DNA from: an uncultured Elusimicrobia bacterium
GTDB taxonomy: Bacteria; Elusimicrobiota; Elusimicrobia; UBA1565; UBA9628
Direction: 5' to 3'
NCBI GenBank assembly: GCA_903830945.1
Contig: CAIKVT010000045.1
Location: forward strand, 1-47,885
Length of the DNA: 47,885 bases
Below, piece after piece: positions 22,226-31,530 of the stretch. The notes under the pieces are model-generated. The model saw nothing but the letters and a program-made list of their open reading frames with translations, was not told where the DNA came from and did not search any database. The translations under genes were made by a program, and so were the position numbers. How positions within the stretch are numbered: position 1 is the first letter of the stretch; each line of letters opens with the position of its first letter.

Positions 22226-23785
22226 CTAATTAATCCACGCGAGTTTTAGGGCCAGGCCCTTCCTGAAAGCGGACAGGACATCTTTTAGGCTCTCATGGCT
22301 GTCGTGGTCGAGAAGAAGGAGGCTCAGGCTGAAGTAGACCGCGGCGGAGAGTCCTCCGACCAACACGAAGGAGGCCCACGTGTGGATTCGGAAGTGAGCC
22401 GCCCATACGATCGCGAGAAGGACGGCGCCGGCTAAGAAGGGCCTCAAGCAGACGTCTTTAAGGTATTCCAGCCAGGACATGCGGAAGAAGTCGCGGTTGA
22501 CGAAAAAAAGGAACGGGAGAAAGGCGGCGGCGAAAGCGATGAGGAATCCCAATGCGGCGCCTACGATCCCGAGCCGCGGGATGAAGAATCGCCAGAAGAG
22601 CAGGCAGCATGCCGCGAGCGCGATGTTGGCCCAGACCGCGTAGCGCATCCGGCCCAGGCCGCCCGCGGCGACGCCTGGCATGGAACCCATGAAATAGATG
22701 AAATAGCCCATGGTCAGCAGGCGCAGCGGCCAAGTCCCATAGTGAGAGAATTCTTCGCCAAGCCATAGGGTCAAGAATTGGGGAGCCAGCACCATCAGCA
22801 TCACGAAGCCGGGCACGACGATCCAGAGCACGAGCTGGGAGCACTTTCGGTAGAAGCGCTTGACGCCCGCTTGATCCCCCGCGCCGTGGAGCTCGCTGAG
22901 CATGGGGAAGGCTGCCGTGATGATGGTCCATGGGATCAGCCAGAATTTTTGGAGAATCGCCGATGGGATGAGGTAGTAGGTCAGCTGGGAGAGGGGGAGC
23001 ATGTGGCCGATGAACATTTTGTCCCATTGAAAGGCGACCGACCATGCCACCTGGCCGATGACGCCACTGACGCTGAAAGTGAGGAAATCCCGTACGGTTT
23101 GCGAGCGAGCCTCCCGCCAAAAGCGCCAGGATGGGGGGACTGGCGCGAGACGTGCTGCCGTGGTAAGGACGGCGAAACAGACCAGGGCGGAGACGACGAT
23201 GAAGAGTGTTCCTATGGCATGGATGCCGTGCCCCAGCCACAGAAGAATCGCCACGCCGCCCAGGAAGACGCCGGATTGCAGCAGGGAGAAGGCGTTGGAG
23301 AGGTCATAGCGCTGCAGGCCTTGCAGGATGGATTGCCCATATTGCCCAAGGGCGAAGAACACAGCGCCCCCCGCCGAGCAGGCCACGACCCAGGCCGCCG
23401 CTTCAAGCGATGACGGTTCGACCTTGAAGAATTGCCCGGAGAGCTCGTGTCTGAAGGCGAAGACCGCCGCGGCTCCTAAGGCGACGCCGAGCCCGTGCAG
23501 CCAGAAAGAGGCGCCGAGGATCGTCCTCAGCGCTCCCTGGCGCCCTGCTGCTGCATGCTCCGAGACGTACTTGATCGTGGCTGTCCCGGCGCCCAGTGCC
23601 AGGAGCATCAGATAGCCCGACAGGATGCCTAGGAGGCTGTAGAGAGCGTAGCCTTCCGGGCCCAGCTTCCTGATGATGAAGGGGATGAGCCAGAAACCCA
23701 GAGCGGCGAGTCCAGTCTGCCCCGCCATGTTCCACCCGGCGTTCCAGGCGAGGCGGACGGCGCGGGAAGGCACGGGGGCGTTCAT
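22226..23785 (-). CDS. Wzx-type polysaccharide flippase (MATE/MOP superfamily)
   Basis: A 519-residue integral membrane protein with about 12-14 hydrophobic segments. The start, RLAWNAGWNMAGQTGLAALGFWLIPFIIRK split over residues 11-40, and the motif RKLGPEGYALYSLLG match O-antigen and teichuronic acid flippases of the Wzx/RfbX class. It would move a lipid-linked glycan unit across the inner membrane. It is the promoter-proximal gene of the minus-strand cluster, 157 bases from the divergent permease. No polymerase (Wzy) is obvious in the window. Confidence 0.92.
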   Translation of the reverse strand: MNAPVPSRAVRLAWNAGWNMAGQTGLAALGFWLIPFIIRKLGPEGYALYSLLGILSGYLMLLALGAGTATIKYVSEHAAAGRQGALRTILGASFWLHGLGVALGAAAVFAFRHELSGQFFKVEPSSLEAAAWVVACSAGGAVFFALGQYGQSILQGLQRYDLSNAFSLLQSGVFLGGVAILLWLGHGIHAIGTLFIVVSALVCFAVLTTAARLAPVPPSWRFWREARSQTVRDFLTFSVSGVIGQVAWSVAFQWDKMFIGHMLPLSQLTYYLIPSAILQKFWLIPWTIITAAFPMLSELHGAGDQAGVKRFYRKCSQLVLWIVVPGFVMLMVLAPQFLTLWLGEEFSHYGTWPLRLLTMGYFIYFMGSMPGVAAGGLGRMRYAVWANIALAACCLLFWRFFIPRLGIVGAALGFLIAFAAAFLPFLFFVNRDFFRMSWLEYLKDVCLRPFLAGAVLLAIVWAAHFRIHTWASFVLVGGLSAAVYFSLSLLLLDHDSHESLKDVLSAFRKGLALKLAWIN

Positions 23786-23942
23786 GGGCTGTTGGGAGCC
23801 GGTGCGGAGATGTTAGCACCTTTGGGGTCGTCAGAGACAGGTCCAGAGTGGTCAGCTGTATTATGGCAGAGGCGAAGGTCTGTTTTTTGGTAGGATTTGG
23901 CGGTACCATTCCCCAAATCCAGCTTCAGCAAGGATATCAGCC

Positions 23943-25472
23943 ATGTTCGAGAATCTGTTCGCCCGCAAGCCGCTGAGTCTGCTTTTGGAGGAGATGGAAG
24001 GCGAGCATCGGCTGCGGCGCGTCCTTGGCCCGGTCCAGCTGACTTCGCTGGGAGTGGGCTGCATCATCGGCACCGGCATCTTCGTTTTAACTGGCGTGGC
24101 CGCGCATGACAAGGCGGGCCCGGCGCTTATCCTTTCTTTCGTGGTAGCCGGTCTGGCATGCATCTGCTCAGCCCTGTGCTACGCAGAGTTCGCGGCTATG
24201 GCGCCGGTGGCCGGTTCGGCCTACACCTATGCCTACGCCACTTTGGGCGAGCTTTTCGCCTGGATCATCGGGTGGGATCTCGTCCTCGAATACACTGTGG
24301 CTTCCGCCACTGTGGCCCACGGCTGGTCGCACTACTTCCAGAATTTCATCGGGATATTCGGACTATCGATCCCCCTATCTATTTCCAGAGCGCCATTCGA
24401 CATCATTCCCGAATTGGGCCGACTAGGGCCAACGGGTTCAGTCTTGGATGTCCCGGCCATCATTATCGCCTGCATCGTCACCTGCATCTTGGTAGTCGGC
24501 ATCAAGGAGAGTGCCTCGTTCAACACCGTTATGGTGGGAATCAAAGTGGCGGTGGTTTTTTTCGTCATCATCGTAGGCGCCTTCTACGTGCATCCCGCCA
24601 ACTGGATACCCTTCGCGCCTTATGGCCTCACGGGAATAAGTCTCTTTGGGCACACTTTGGTTGGTCAGACCGGACATGGAGGCGAACCTTTGGGCATGCT
24701 TGCCGGCGCGGCCATGATCTTCTTCGCTTATATTGGTTTCGATTCGGTCTCCACCCACTCGGAAGAGGCCAAGAACCCTCAGCGGGACGTGCCTATCGGC
24801 ATCATCGTCTCGCTGCTTTTGTGCACCGTGCTCTACATTGCGGTCTCCGCCATCCTGACCGGCATGGTTCCTTATAACAAGATCGACATTGACGCCCCGG
24901 TCGCCGACGCCTTTCGTCAGGCCGGCCTGCCGGGGGCCCAATTCGTCATCGCTTTAGGCGCTTTGGCCGGCATCACTTCGGTGTTGTTGGTCCTTATGCT
25001 TAGTCAGCCGCGGGTATTTTTGGCCATGGCGCGCGATGGTATGGTTCCTGAGAGCTTCTTTGGCGCCGTGCACCCAAAATTCCGCACACCTTACAAGTCC
25101 ACTATTCTGACCGGTTGCGTGGTGGGGGTTCTGGCCGCCTTCGTGCCGTTGCGCATACTGGCCGAACTGGTCAACATCGGAACGCTCTTGGCTTTCGTCA
25201 TCGTGTGCGCGGCCGTGCTCATCATGCGCAAAACCGAGCCCAACGCCAAGCGGCCCTTCGTCTGCCCGATGGCGCCGTTCGTCCCCATCTCGGGGATACT
25301 TTTGTGCGCGCTGCTCATGTTCTCCTTGCCTGCTGAGAACTGGCTGCGGCTCATCGTGTGGCTGCTGCTGGGCTTCTTCATCTACTTCTTCTACGGCCGC
25401 CACCACAGCGTGATGGCGCGGCGCCGTCAGAAGGCTCAAGCCGACCTGCCCGCACCGGTCAGTCTAAACTAG
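23943..25472 (+). CDS. Amino acid permease (APC superfamily, cationic amino acid transporter type)
   Basis: A 509-residue permease with 12 or more hydrophobic segments. The first helix motif is GVGCIIGTGIFVLTG, typical of APC transporters. FFAYIGFDSVSTHSEEAKNPQRDVP is the conserved loop of the CAT/YfnA branch (about residues 260-284), and LSQPRVFLAMARDGM lies later. It should import an amino acid by proton or cation symport; the substrate is not readable. AAGGA precedes the ATG. Its stop overlaps the convergent glycogen phosphorylase stop by 4 bases. Confidence 0.93.
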   Translation: MFENLFARKPLSLLLEEMEGEHRLRRVLGPVQLTSLGVGCIIGTGIFVLTGVAAHDKAGPALILSFVVAGLACICSALCYAEFAAMAPVAGSAYTYAYATLGELFAWIIGWDLVLEYTVASATVAHGWSHYFQNFIGIFGLSIPLSISRAPFDIIPELGRLGPTGSVLDVPAIIIACIVTCILVVGIKESASFNTVMVGIKVAVVFFVIIVGAFYVHPANWIPFAPYGLTGISLFGHTLVGQTGHGGEPLGMLAGAAMIFFAYIGFDSVSTHSEEAKNPQRDVPIGIIVSLLLCTVLYIAVSAILTGMVPYNKIDIDAPVADAFRQAGLPGAQFVIALGALAGITSVLLVLMLSQPRVFLAMARDGMVPESFFGAVHPKFRTPYKSTILTGCVVGVLAAFVPLRILAELVNIGTLLAFVIVCAAVLIMRKTEPNAKRPFVCPMAPFVPISGILLCALLMFSLPAENWLRLIVWLLLGFFIYFFYGRHHSVMARRRQKAQADLPAPVSLN

Positions 25473-27979
25473 CGGCTGCCGCCGTTGGCCTTGGCCAGCC
25501 CGCGGCAGGGCGCATGCCAGATATCGCGCGCGTAGTCCGTGATGCTGCGGTCGCTGGAGAAGCGGCCGGACTGGGCCACGTTGATGATGGATGAGCGGGT
25601 CCAGGCCTTGCGGTCGAGGTAGCGCCGTTCCGCCTCCTGCTGGGCGCGTAGGTAGTCCCCGAAATCAGCCAGCACCAGGAAGGGGTCGTCTTTAAGCAGG
25701 TAGTCCACCAGCGGCCGGAACAGCCCCGCCTCGCCGTGGGAGAAGTGGTCGTTGGCTACCAGCTCGATGGACTCGCGCAGGCCCGACACGCGGTCAAGCC
25801 AAGCCTCGGGCCGATATCCCGAGGCCTTGAGCGTCGCCACCTCGTCGGCCTTGAGGCCGAAGATGAAAATATGGTCCGCTCCGACCTCTTCGGCGATCTC
25901 GATGTTGGCTCCGTCCAGGGTCCCGATGGTCAGGGCTCCGTTCATCATGAACTTCATGTTGCCCGTGCCTGAGGCCTCGGTGCCGGCCGTGGAGATCTGC
26001 TCAGAGAGGTCGGCGGCCGGGATGATCTTCTGGGCCAGGCTGACGCGGTAGTCCTCCAAGAACACCACCTTGAGGCGATCCGTTACCGTGCGGTCCGCGT
26101 TGATGACCTCGGCTACGTGGTTGATGAACTGGATGATGTGCTTGGCCATCCAGTAACCGGGTGCGGCCTTGCCGCCGATTAAGGCCGTGCGCGGCACGAA
26201 ATCCGCGTTCGGGTTGGCCTTGATGAGCAGGTAGCGATGGATGAGGAAGAGCGCGAACATAAGTTGGCGTTTGTATTCGTGGATGCGTTTGACCTGCACG
26301 TCGAATAGGGATTCCGGGTCCACTGCAACACCCGCGGTCTTGCGAATGAAGGCGGAGAGGTCGTGCTTGTTGGCGAGCTTGACGCGGCGCCAGCTTTCCT
26401 GGAAGCCGCGGTCGTCCTGGCGCGAGCGCAGCTCGCGCAGGCGCGACAGGTCGGTCGTCCAGTCTGCGCCCACGGCTTCGGTGACGAGCCCGGAGAGCCG
26501 CGGGTTGGACTCCAGCAGCCAACGACGGGGGCTGACCCCGTTGGTCTTGTTGTTGAACTTGCTGGGGAACATCTCATGGAAATCCCGGAACAGGGTCTGC
26601 TTGAGGAGCTCCGAGTGCAATGCCGAGACGCCGTTGATCGAGTGGCTGGCCAGCACGCAGAGGTAGGCCATGCGCACTTTCTTGGGCTCGCCCTCTTCGA
26701 TCAAGGACATGCGGCGCAGGCGCTCCGCGTCGCCAGGCCAGCGCCGGGAGACCTCGCGCAGGAAGCGCGCATTGATCTCGTAGATGATCTCCAGGTGCCG
26801 CGGCAGGAGGTGGCCCATGAGGGGCGCGGCCCAGGTCTCCAGGGCCTCGGGCATGAGGGTGTGGTTGGTGTAGGCGAAGGTCCGCTGCGTGATGCTCCAG
26901 GCCCGCTCCCACTCCAGGCGCTCCTCGTCGAGCAGGATGCGCATGAACTCGACGACCGCGATGGCGGGGTGGGTGTCGTTGAGCTGGATGGCGACCTTCT
27001 TCGGGAAGTCCTTGAAGTCTTCATTGTGCGCGCTGAAGCGGCGCACGATGTCGGCCAAAGACGCCGCGGCGAAGAAGTACTCCTGCTTAAGGCGCAGCTC
27101 CACACCGGCCGAGACCTTGTCGTTGGGGTAGAGGACCTTGGAGATGTTTTCGGAGGCGATCTTGCGGTCGTAGGCCTTGAAGTAGTCGCCGCGGGTGAAG
27201 TATTCGAGGTCGAAATCCTGGGTGCCCTTAGCCGACCAGAGGCGCAGGGTGTTGACCACATCGTTCTGAAAGCCCGGGATGGGGACGTCGCAGGGCATGG
27301 CCAGCACGTCCTCGGTGTCGAGCCACATCGTGTTCATGCGGCCATCCCCGGCCCAGTGCTGCTGGGTGCGGCCGTAGAAGCGGACCCGGATGGTATATTC
27401 GGGGCGTTCGATGGCCCAGGGTGTGCCCAACTGCAGCCAGTTATCCGGAGCCTCGATCTGGCAGCCGTTGATGATCTTCTGCTGGAAGATGCCGTAGTTG
27501 AACATGATGCCATAGCCGATGGCGGGCACGCCTAGAGTGGCCATGGAGTCCATGTAGCAGGCGGCCAGGCGGCCCAGGCCGCCGTTGCCTAGGCCGGCGT
27601 CGGCCTCCTCCTCGCAGAGCTCTTCGAGTTTGAGGCCGTAGGCTTGCAGGGCTTTCTTGATCTCCTTCTCGACGCCCAGGTTGAGCACGGCGTGCATCAG
27701 CAGGCGGCCGATGAGGAACTCCATGGAGAGGTAATAGACGCGCTTGACGTTCTGCTTGTGGTAGCGTTGCTGGGTCTTGATCCAGCGCTCCATCATGCGG
27801 TCGCGGATGGTATAGGCCGCGGTCATGAAATTGTCGTGGGGGGTGGCGGTGTACTCGTCCTTGGCTTGACGGAAAGTGCGGCGTTCGAGGAAGGACTGCT
27901 CCAGCGAGCCGACGCTGAGGCCGTCGCGCACGCGGGTGCCGGCGGGCAGCGGGGCGGCGGGTGACTTGGCCTTGGCCAT
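25469..27979 (-). CDS. glgP: Glycogen/maltodextrin phosphorylase
   Basis: An 836-residue enzyme that releases glucose-1-phosphate from alpha-glucans with pyridoxal phosphate. The cofactor lysine is Lys676 in GTGNMKFMMNG. Other hallmarks are VYYLSMEFLIGR, EEADAGLGNGGLGRLAACY, NDTHPAIAVVEFMR, NGVSPRRWL and QVKRIHEYKRQLM. The length and motifs match full-length GT35 phosphorylases. The start is ATG at 27979 (MAKAKSP); an in-frame ATG at 27991 and a frame extending to 28459 through the divergent EamA gene are less likely. TATGAT lies 7 bases before the ATG, which suggests a leaderless message. Confidence 0.96.
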   Translation of the reverse strand: MAKAKSPAAPLPAGTRVRDGLSVGSLEQSFLERRTFRQAKDEYTATPHDNFMTAAYTIRDRMMERWIKTQQRYHKQNVKRVYYLSMEFLIGRLLMHAVLNLGVEKEIKKALQAYGLKLEELCEEEADAGLGNGGLGRLAACYMDSMATLGVPAIGYGIMFNYGIFQQKIINGCQIEAPDNWLQLGTPWAIERPEYTIRVRFYGRTQQHWAGDGRMNTMWLDTEDVLAMPCDVPIPGFQNDVVNTLRLWSAKGTQDFDLEYFTRGDYFKAYDRKIASENISKVLYPNDKVSAGVELRLKQEYFFAAASLADIVRRFSAHNEDFKDFPKKVAIQLNDTHPAIAVVEFMRILLDEERLEWERAWSITQRTFAYTNHTLMPEALETWAAPLMGHLLPRHLEIIYEINARFLREVSRRWPGDAERLRRMSLIEEGEPKKVRMAYLCVLASHSINGVSALHSELLKQTLFRDFHEMFPSKFNNKTNGVSPRRWLLESNPRLSGLVTEAVGADWTTDLSRLRELRSRQDDRGFQESWRRVKLANKHDLSAFIRKTAGVAVDPESLFDVQVKRIHEYKRQLMFALFLIHRYLLIKANPNADFVPRTALIGGKAAPGYWMAKHIIQFINHVAEVINADRTVTDRLKVVFLEDYRVSLAQKIIPAADLSEQISTAGTEASGTGNMKFMMNGALTIGTLDGANIEIAEEVGADHIFIFGLKADEVATLKASGYRPEAWLDRVSGLRESIELVANDHFSHGEAGLFRPLVDYLLKDDPFLVLADFGDYLRAQQEAERRYLDRKAWTRSSIINVAQSGRFSSDRSITDYARDIWHAPCRGLAKANGGSR

Positions 27980-27986
27980 ATTAGGT

Positions 27987-27992
27987 ATCATA
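27987..27992 (-). promoter_or_regulatory. -10 box next to the glycogen phosphorylase start
   Basis: TATGAT on the minus strand with a 7-base gap (ACCTAAT) to the ATG at 27979. This places the expected transcription start at or next to the start codon. No Shine-Dalgarno sequence is seen. Confidence 0.5.
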
Positions 27993-28016
27993 CATTTTTC
28001 AAGGAAAAACAAAGCC

Positions 28017-28916
28017 ATGATACGACTCAAGGTGCTCTTTGCTGTGCTTATCTGGGGGGCGTCTTTCGCCATCACGAAGCGGGCCTTGGCCGAAGTCTCA
28101 CCGCAGGCCTTGGTCCTGACGCGCTGCGGCTTGGGCAGCCTTTTTATGCTGGTCGTGGCCCGGGTCCCCGGGTTGTTCCGGGGATTGAGTATCAAGGAGT
28201 GGATCCAGGTCCTGGCCATCAGCTTTTCGGGTGTGGTGGGGCAGCAGACGCTCCAGGCCTTCGCTCTGCGCCGCACCAGTGCCAACCATGCCGGCTGGAT
28301 CCTGGCCGCCACGCCCATCGCCGTGGCCCTCGTCATGGCTCTCTTCTTCCGCGAGCGCATGGGCTTGCGCCGTTGGTCCGGCTTCGGCTTGGGCGCGGCC
28401 GGCACTCTCCTCGTGGTCCTCTCCCGCCAGCTCGTGGCAGGGGCGGGGCTCATCCCCACCGGCAGGGGCGACTTCCTTGTCCTGATCAGCTGCTTTAACT
28501 GGGCCTTCTATGTGGTCATGATGGACCGCTGGCTCAAGTCCCGGTCCCAGCGAGCCGTCACGGTCATGAGCATGGTTACGGGCTTTGCGGTCATGGTAGC
28601 CGTGACGTTCACGGGTGGGCAGGCTCACGAACTCCTGTGCGTCAGTGCTCAAGGCTGGGTCTGCCTGGGCTATCTTGGCCTGCTTTCCTCCGGGCTAGGC
28701 TATCTTTTCTGGAACGCCGGGGTCGAGGAGATCGGCCCCTCGGCATCCGCCGCTTTCCTTTATTTAGAGCCCCTGGCCGCTTTGGCTGCGGGCCGGCTTA
28801 TGCTGGGGGAGGGCGTCGCGGCCACCGCAGTGTCGGGCGGGGCCCTTATCTTCGCCGGAGTCTATTGGGTCAACGCCGGGCACCGGCTCCCGGAGTCTCC
28901 CGCAGAGGCGGCCTGA
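28017..28916 (+). CDS. EamA/DMT-family transporter
   Basis: A 299-residue protein with about ten hydrophobic helices in two EamA repeats. It begins MIRLKVLFAVLIWGASFAIT, with the family signature WGASFAITKRAL, and has the second-repeat ending SGGALIFAGVYWVN. Drug/metabolite transporters of this type export small metabolites; the substrate is unknown. The ATG at 28017 follows AAGGA, and an earlier frame start at 27876 lies inside the divergent phosphorylase gene. The stop codon sits in the loop of a 10-bp hairpin. Confidence 0.9.
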   Translation: MIRLKVLFAVLIWGASFAITKRALAEVSPQALVLTRCGLGSLFMLVVARVPGLFRGLSIKEWIQVLAISFSGVVGQQTLQAFALRRTSANHAGWILAATPIAVALVMALFFRERMGLRRWSGFGLGAAGTLLVVLSRQLVAGAGLIPTGRGDFLVLISCFNWAFYVVMMDRWLKSRSQRAVTVMSMVTGFAVMVAVTFTGGQAHELLCVSAQGWVCLGYLGLLSSGLGYLFWNAGVEEIGPSASAAFLYLEPLAALAAGRLMLGEGVAATAVSGGALIFAGVYWVNAGHRLPESPAEAA

Positions 28917-28926
28917 GGCCGCCTCT
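28904..28926 (+). terminator. Hairpin with the EamA stop codon as its loop
   Basis: AGAGGCGGCC pairs perfectly with GGCCGCCTCT over 10 bp, and the 3-base loop is TGA, the stop codon of the EamA gene. There is no following T run, so intrinsic termination is uncertain; it may protect the 3' end or pause polymerase. It shares the core GGCGGC...TGAG...GCCGCC with the hairpin at the metK stop. Confidence 0.6.
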
Positions 28927-28963
28927 CAGAGCCTGACTTCACCCTGCGTCGCGCCGGGAAATA

Positions 28964-28969
28964 TATAAT
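28964..28969 (+). promoter_or_regulatory. -10 box next to the DUF2079 gene start
   Basis: A perfect TATAAT lies 6 bases before the ATG at 28976, predicting that transcription starts at about the first base of the start codon. No clear -35 box and no Shine-Dalgarno sequence are seen. Confidence 0.6.
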
Positions 28970-28975
28970 ACCCTG

Positions 28976-30529
28976 ATGCCCCGGCCGCTCAAGACCTGTC
29001 TCTGGTTAGTCTGGGTCCTGGCCGTGGCCTGGCCCTGGACTGGCCTGCCTTGGCGAGCCTTCAGCATTCCTGCTGGAGCGTTGCTCATCCTGTTGTCCGT
29101 CGTGTTGGCGCTCTCGTCTGCGGGTCAGCGTGCGGTTGAGGGGGTGGCCCAGGGCCTTGACTCGCTGGATTTGGAGTGCTCAGCTTGGCGGCTGGCCGCG
29201 CTCTTCTTTTTGTGGCTGGCCAGTCTCAAGCTCTGCCAATACGCCTCGTTTCAGTCTCATTACGGCGACTTGGGCCAGGACGCTAACATCTGTTGGAACA
29301 CCTTGCACGGTCGGCCGTTCTTCGACTCCATGACGGGCGCGAACTTCATGGGGGATCATTTCGAGCCGGTCTTGGCCCTCTGCGCTTTTTCCTTTCAGAT
29401 TTTGCCCAGCGCCGCGGCCCTGCTCCTTATCCAATGCTTGGCCTTGGCTCTAGCCGTAGTCCCTCTGCTCGCGTTGGCGCGGAGGCATTGCAGGCATAAC
29501 GCCGTGGTGCTGGCTGTAGCGGCCCTTTTTATCCTCAATCCCTACCTTCACTTGGTCAGCGAGTTCGATTTCCATCCTGAGGCTCTTTTTATACCAGCCG
29601 CGCTCTGGGCCCTGTTCTTCTGGGAGCAGGGCCGGCCTGGGCTGGCCGGCCTCGTGGCCCTGCTCTGCCTGGGCCTTAAGGAAGACGTGCCGTTGGCTCT
29701 AGCCGGTTTTGGGTTGTATGCGGCTTGGTTTAGAGGGAAAAAATCGGGCTGGTTTTTGGCTGCGGTCTCGGTCGCGGCTTTCGCCATGATCGCTCTTTGG
29801 GCCATTCCGCATTTCGCAGGAAGCCGAATCTCGGCGCATCACGACCGCTACGCGAGTCTGGGGGCCAGCACGGCAGAGATGATCCAGAACATCGCCTTGC
29901 ATCCTTGGGTGGTGCCGCTGCGGCTGTTGCGGCCCCACGTTCTGTTGACATTGGCGGCTGTGTTGGCAAGCGTAGGTTTCCTGCCTCTGGCCGCGCCCGC
30001 GGTGTTGGTGCCTGTTTTGGGGGCCTGCCTGCACCACTTGCTCTCGGACTATCGCTCGCAGTATGGTTTAGTCTCGCAGTATTCGGCGCAGACCGTGCCA
30101 TTTCTGTTTTACGCTGCGCTCAAGGGCTTGGCCGTCAGCGAGGAACGGTTGTGGGTCAGGAGGGTGCGCTTGGCCGCGGGTTTCGTATTCCTCTGCGGCG
30201 CGGCCATCGCTTGCCAGCCTTTTTATACGGGGTCCTTCAGGTGGAGCGATGTGATCGAAGCTGTCCGACTGGTCCGGCAAGTCCCGGACCAGGCCTCCTT
30301 GGGCACGGACGGCAGCCGCGGACGAGGCGGCGAGGAGTTGTTGCCGCATCTGGCTCTGCGCGGCGAGCTGTTCCGGCTCGACATGTCCGAGCCCTTCCAG
30401 GAACCGTCCGCGGAGTATGTGCTTTTTGACCCTCAGCACTCGATCGGATTCTCCGCCTTCTTGGCCAGGACCGGGAGGTTCGCCTGGAGGGGCGCTGGCG
30501 ACGGCCTCGAGCTATGGTGCCGGCGGTGA
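28976..30529 (+). CDS. DUF2079 polytopic membrane protein (glycosyltransferase-like)
   Basis: A 517-residue protein with about 11-12 hydrophobic segments. The DUF2079 signature is present: YGDLGQDANICWNTLHGRPF and FMGDHFEPVLALCAF at about residues 90-142, then LVSEFDFHPEALFIPA. The family resembles GT-C lipid-sugar-dependent glycosyltransferases, with acidic residues in the first large loop, but its reaction is not established. The C-terminal 100 residues are soluble. TATAAT is 6 bases before the ATG. The stop overlaps the convergent PrcB-like gene by 18 bases. Confidence 0.85.
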   Translation: MPRPLKTCLWLVWVLAVAWPWTGLPWRAFSIPAGALLILLSVVLALSSAGQRAVEGVAQGLDSLDLECSAWRLAALFFLWLASLKLCQYASFQSHYGDLGQDANICWNTLHGRPFFDSMTGANFMGDHFEPVLALCAFSFQILPSAAALLLIQCLALALAVVPLLALARRHCRHNAVVLAVAALFILNPYLHLVSEFDFHPEALFIPAALWALFFWEQGRPGLAGLVALLCLGLKEDVPLALAGFGLYAAWFRGKKSGWFLAAVSVAAFAMIALWAIPHFAGSRISAHHDRYASLGASTAEMIQNIALHPWVVPLRLLRPHVLLTLAAVLASVGFLPLAAPAVLVPVLGACLHHLLSDYRSQYGLVSQYSAQTVPFLFYAALKGLAVSEERLWVRRVRLAAGFVFLCGAAIACQPFYTGSFRWSDVIEAVRLVRQVPDQASLGTDGSRGRGGEELLPHLALRGELFRLDMSEPFQEPSAEYVLFDPQHSIGFSAFLARTGRFAWRGAGDGLELWCRR

Positions 30530-31447
30530 GAAAGTCCGTCTCGCCGGTACCTGCGGAACTTCCGATACCGCAGGCACCGGCTGGAAGACCACGGGCAGGT
30601 CGCGGCGCGGGATGACGCGCCAGCGCTGCTGCGGTGCTGAGTCCTGAAGCCGGTAGTTGACCACGATGCGGTTGGTGGTTGTGGCCATGGATTCGATGGT
30701 GGCTCGGCCGAAGACCGCCACAAGCATCTTCTGGGAGAAATCTACGCTCGGCGCGGAGTCGGTGAATCCTTGCTCGCGCCAGAGTCGGGCAGTCTCCTCC
30801 ATGGAGTAGATTGCCCGACCGACTTCCTCGGTCACAGGGGCCGCGGGCAGGGGCTCGCCGAGATCTTTTCTGTGTGTCGCCCGGAAGCCGGAACCATTCG
30901 CGCCGCCGCTGAAATCCTCTGGCGGCACCAGAGCGCCCTCGGCAGCGATGCGGCTGGCGCCTGTCGGCTGGGACAGGAGCGTCGTGGTTTTTCCGCCGAC
31001 TGGCGAGGGGACGGAGTCTTGGTCGAAGCTCTGTCCTGCGGCGGGCGCGAGGTCGCGCGCCGCTGCCCTGAGACTGCGCACTACGGAATTCGGGGTGATG
31101 ATGCGGCGTATGCCCATGGCGGCCTGTTGCCGCTCGATGTTTTTCTGCAGTTTTTCGTTGGTGTAAGCCGGCTTCGCGGAGGGAACTTCCCCGATGGCTG
31201 ATCCGCCGAAGCCCCTGGGCGCTGTCGGGGTTGTGAGTCCCATCGCCGGAGGCGCTGCAGCGGGATATTCGTCCTTGAGGCCGGCGGAAGGCCTGATCGG
31301 CAGCGGATCGTAGAGGTGCAAGGTCTTGTGGGTCGCGAAGATCATGGTCACGGCGCAGGCTGCCCAGGCCGCGTTACGCGGGGAACACAGCGACGCCCAG
31401 CCTTCGGTTTTGGTTTCCTGCCTGCGGTGATTCTCCAGGCGCGGCAA
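30512..31447 (-). CDS. PrcB-like protein with N-terminal membrane anchor
   Basis: A 311-residue protein in three parts. A basic N-terminus and one hydrophobic segment (about residues 26-40, NAAWAACAVTMIFATH) come first. A long Ala/Pro/Gly-rich linker follows, with a predicted helix ENHRR-independent stretch NEKLQKNIERQQAAMG. The C-terminal domain (about 215-290) contains DFSQKMLVAVFGRATIES and ends RRDLPVVFQPV, like the C-terminal domain of PrcB, a protease-complex subunit of treponemes. The start appears to be TTG at 31447; an ATG 34 codons later would cut the membrane segment. It lies downstream of metK with a 70-base gap rich in hairpins. Confidence 0.6.
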   Translation of the reverse strand: MPRLENHRRQETKTEGWASLCSPRNAAWAACAVTMIFATHKTLHLYDPLPIRPSAGLKDEYPAAAPPAMGLTTPTAPRGFGGSAIGEVPSAKPAYTNEKLQKNIERQQAAMGIRRIITPNSVVRSLRAAARDLAPAAGQSFDQDSVPSPVGGKTTTLLSQPTGASRIAAEGALVPPEDFSGGANGSGFRATHRKDLGEPLPAAPVTEEVGRAIYSMEETARLWREQGFTDSAPSVDFSQKMLVAVFGRATIESMATTTNRIVVNYRLQDSAPQQRWRVIPRRDLPVVFQPVPAVSEVPQVPARRTFSPPAP

Positions 31448-31507
31448 TGACCGTTTGGACGGTCCCGTGGGGGGGTAGCCGTCATTCCCCCCACCGGCCG
31501 TGTTCTC

Positions 31508-31530
31508 GATGGCGGCCTCAAGCCGCCATC
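31508..31530 (-). terminator. Hairpin enclosing the metK stop codon
   Basis: A 9-bp perfect stem (GATGGCGGC with GCCGCCATC) whose 5-base loop overlaps the metK TGA at 31518-31520. There is no T run after it on the minus strand. Two more hairpins follow downstream: 31467-31494 (8-bp G/C-rich) and 31449-31464 (6-bp). Confidence 0.6.

Noticed and set aside
26363-27535. Plus-strand open frame of 390 codons opposite glycogen phosphorylase
   Set aside because: Antisense to a full-length conserved enzyme, with no domain signal.
27980-28459. 160-residue N-terminal extension of glycogen phosphorylase
   Set aside because: It runs through the start of the divergent EamA gene, has no phosphorylase homology, and a -10 box lies just before the ATG at 27979.
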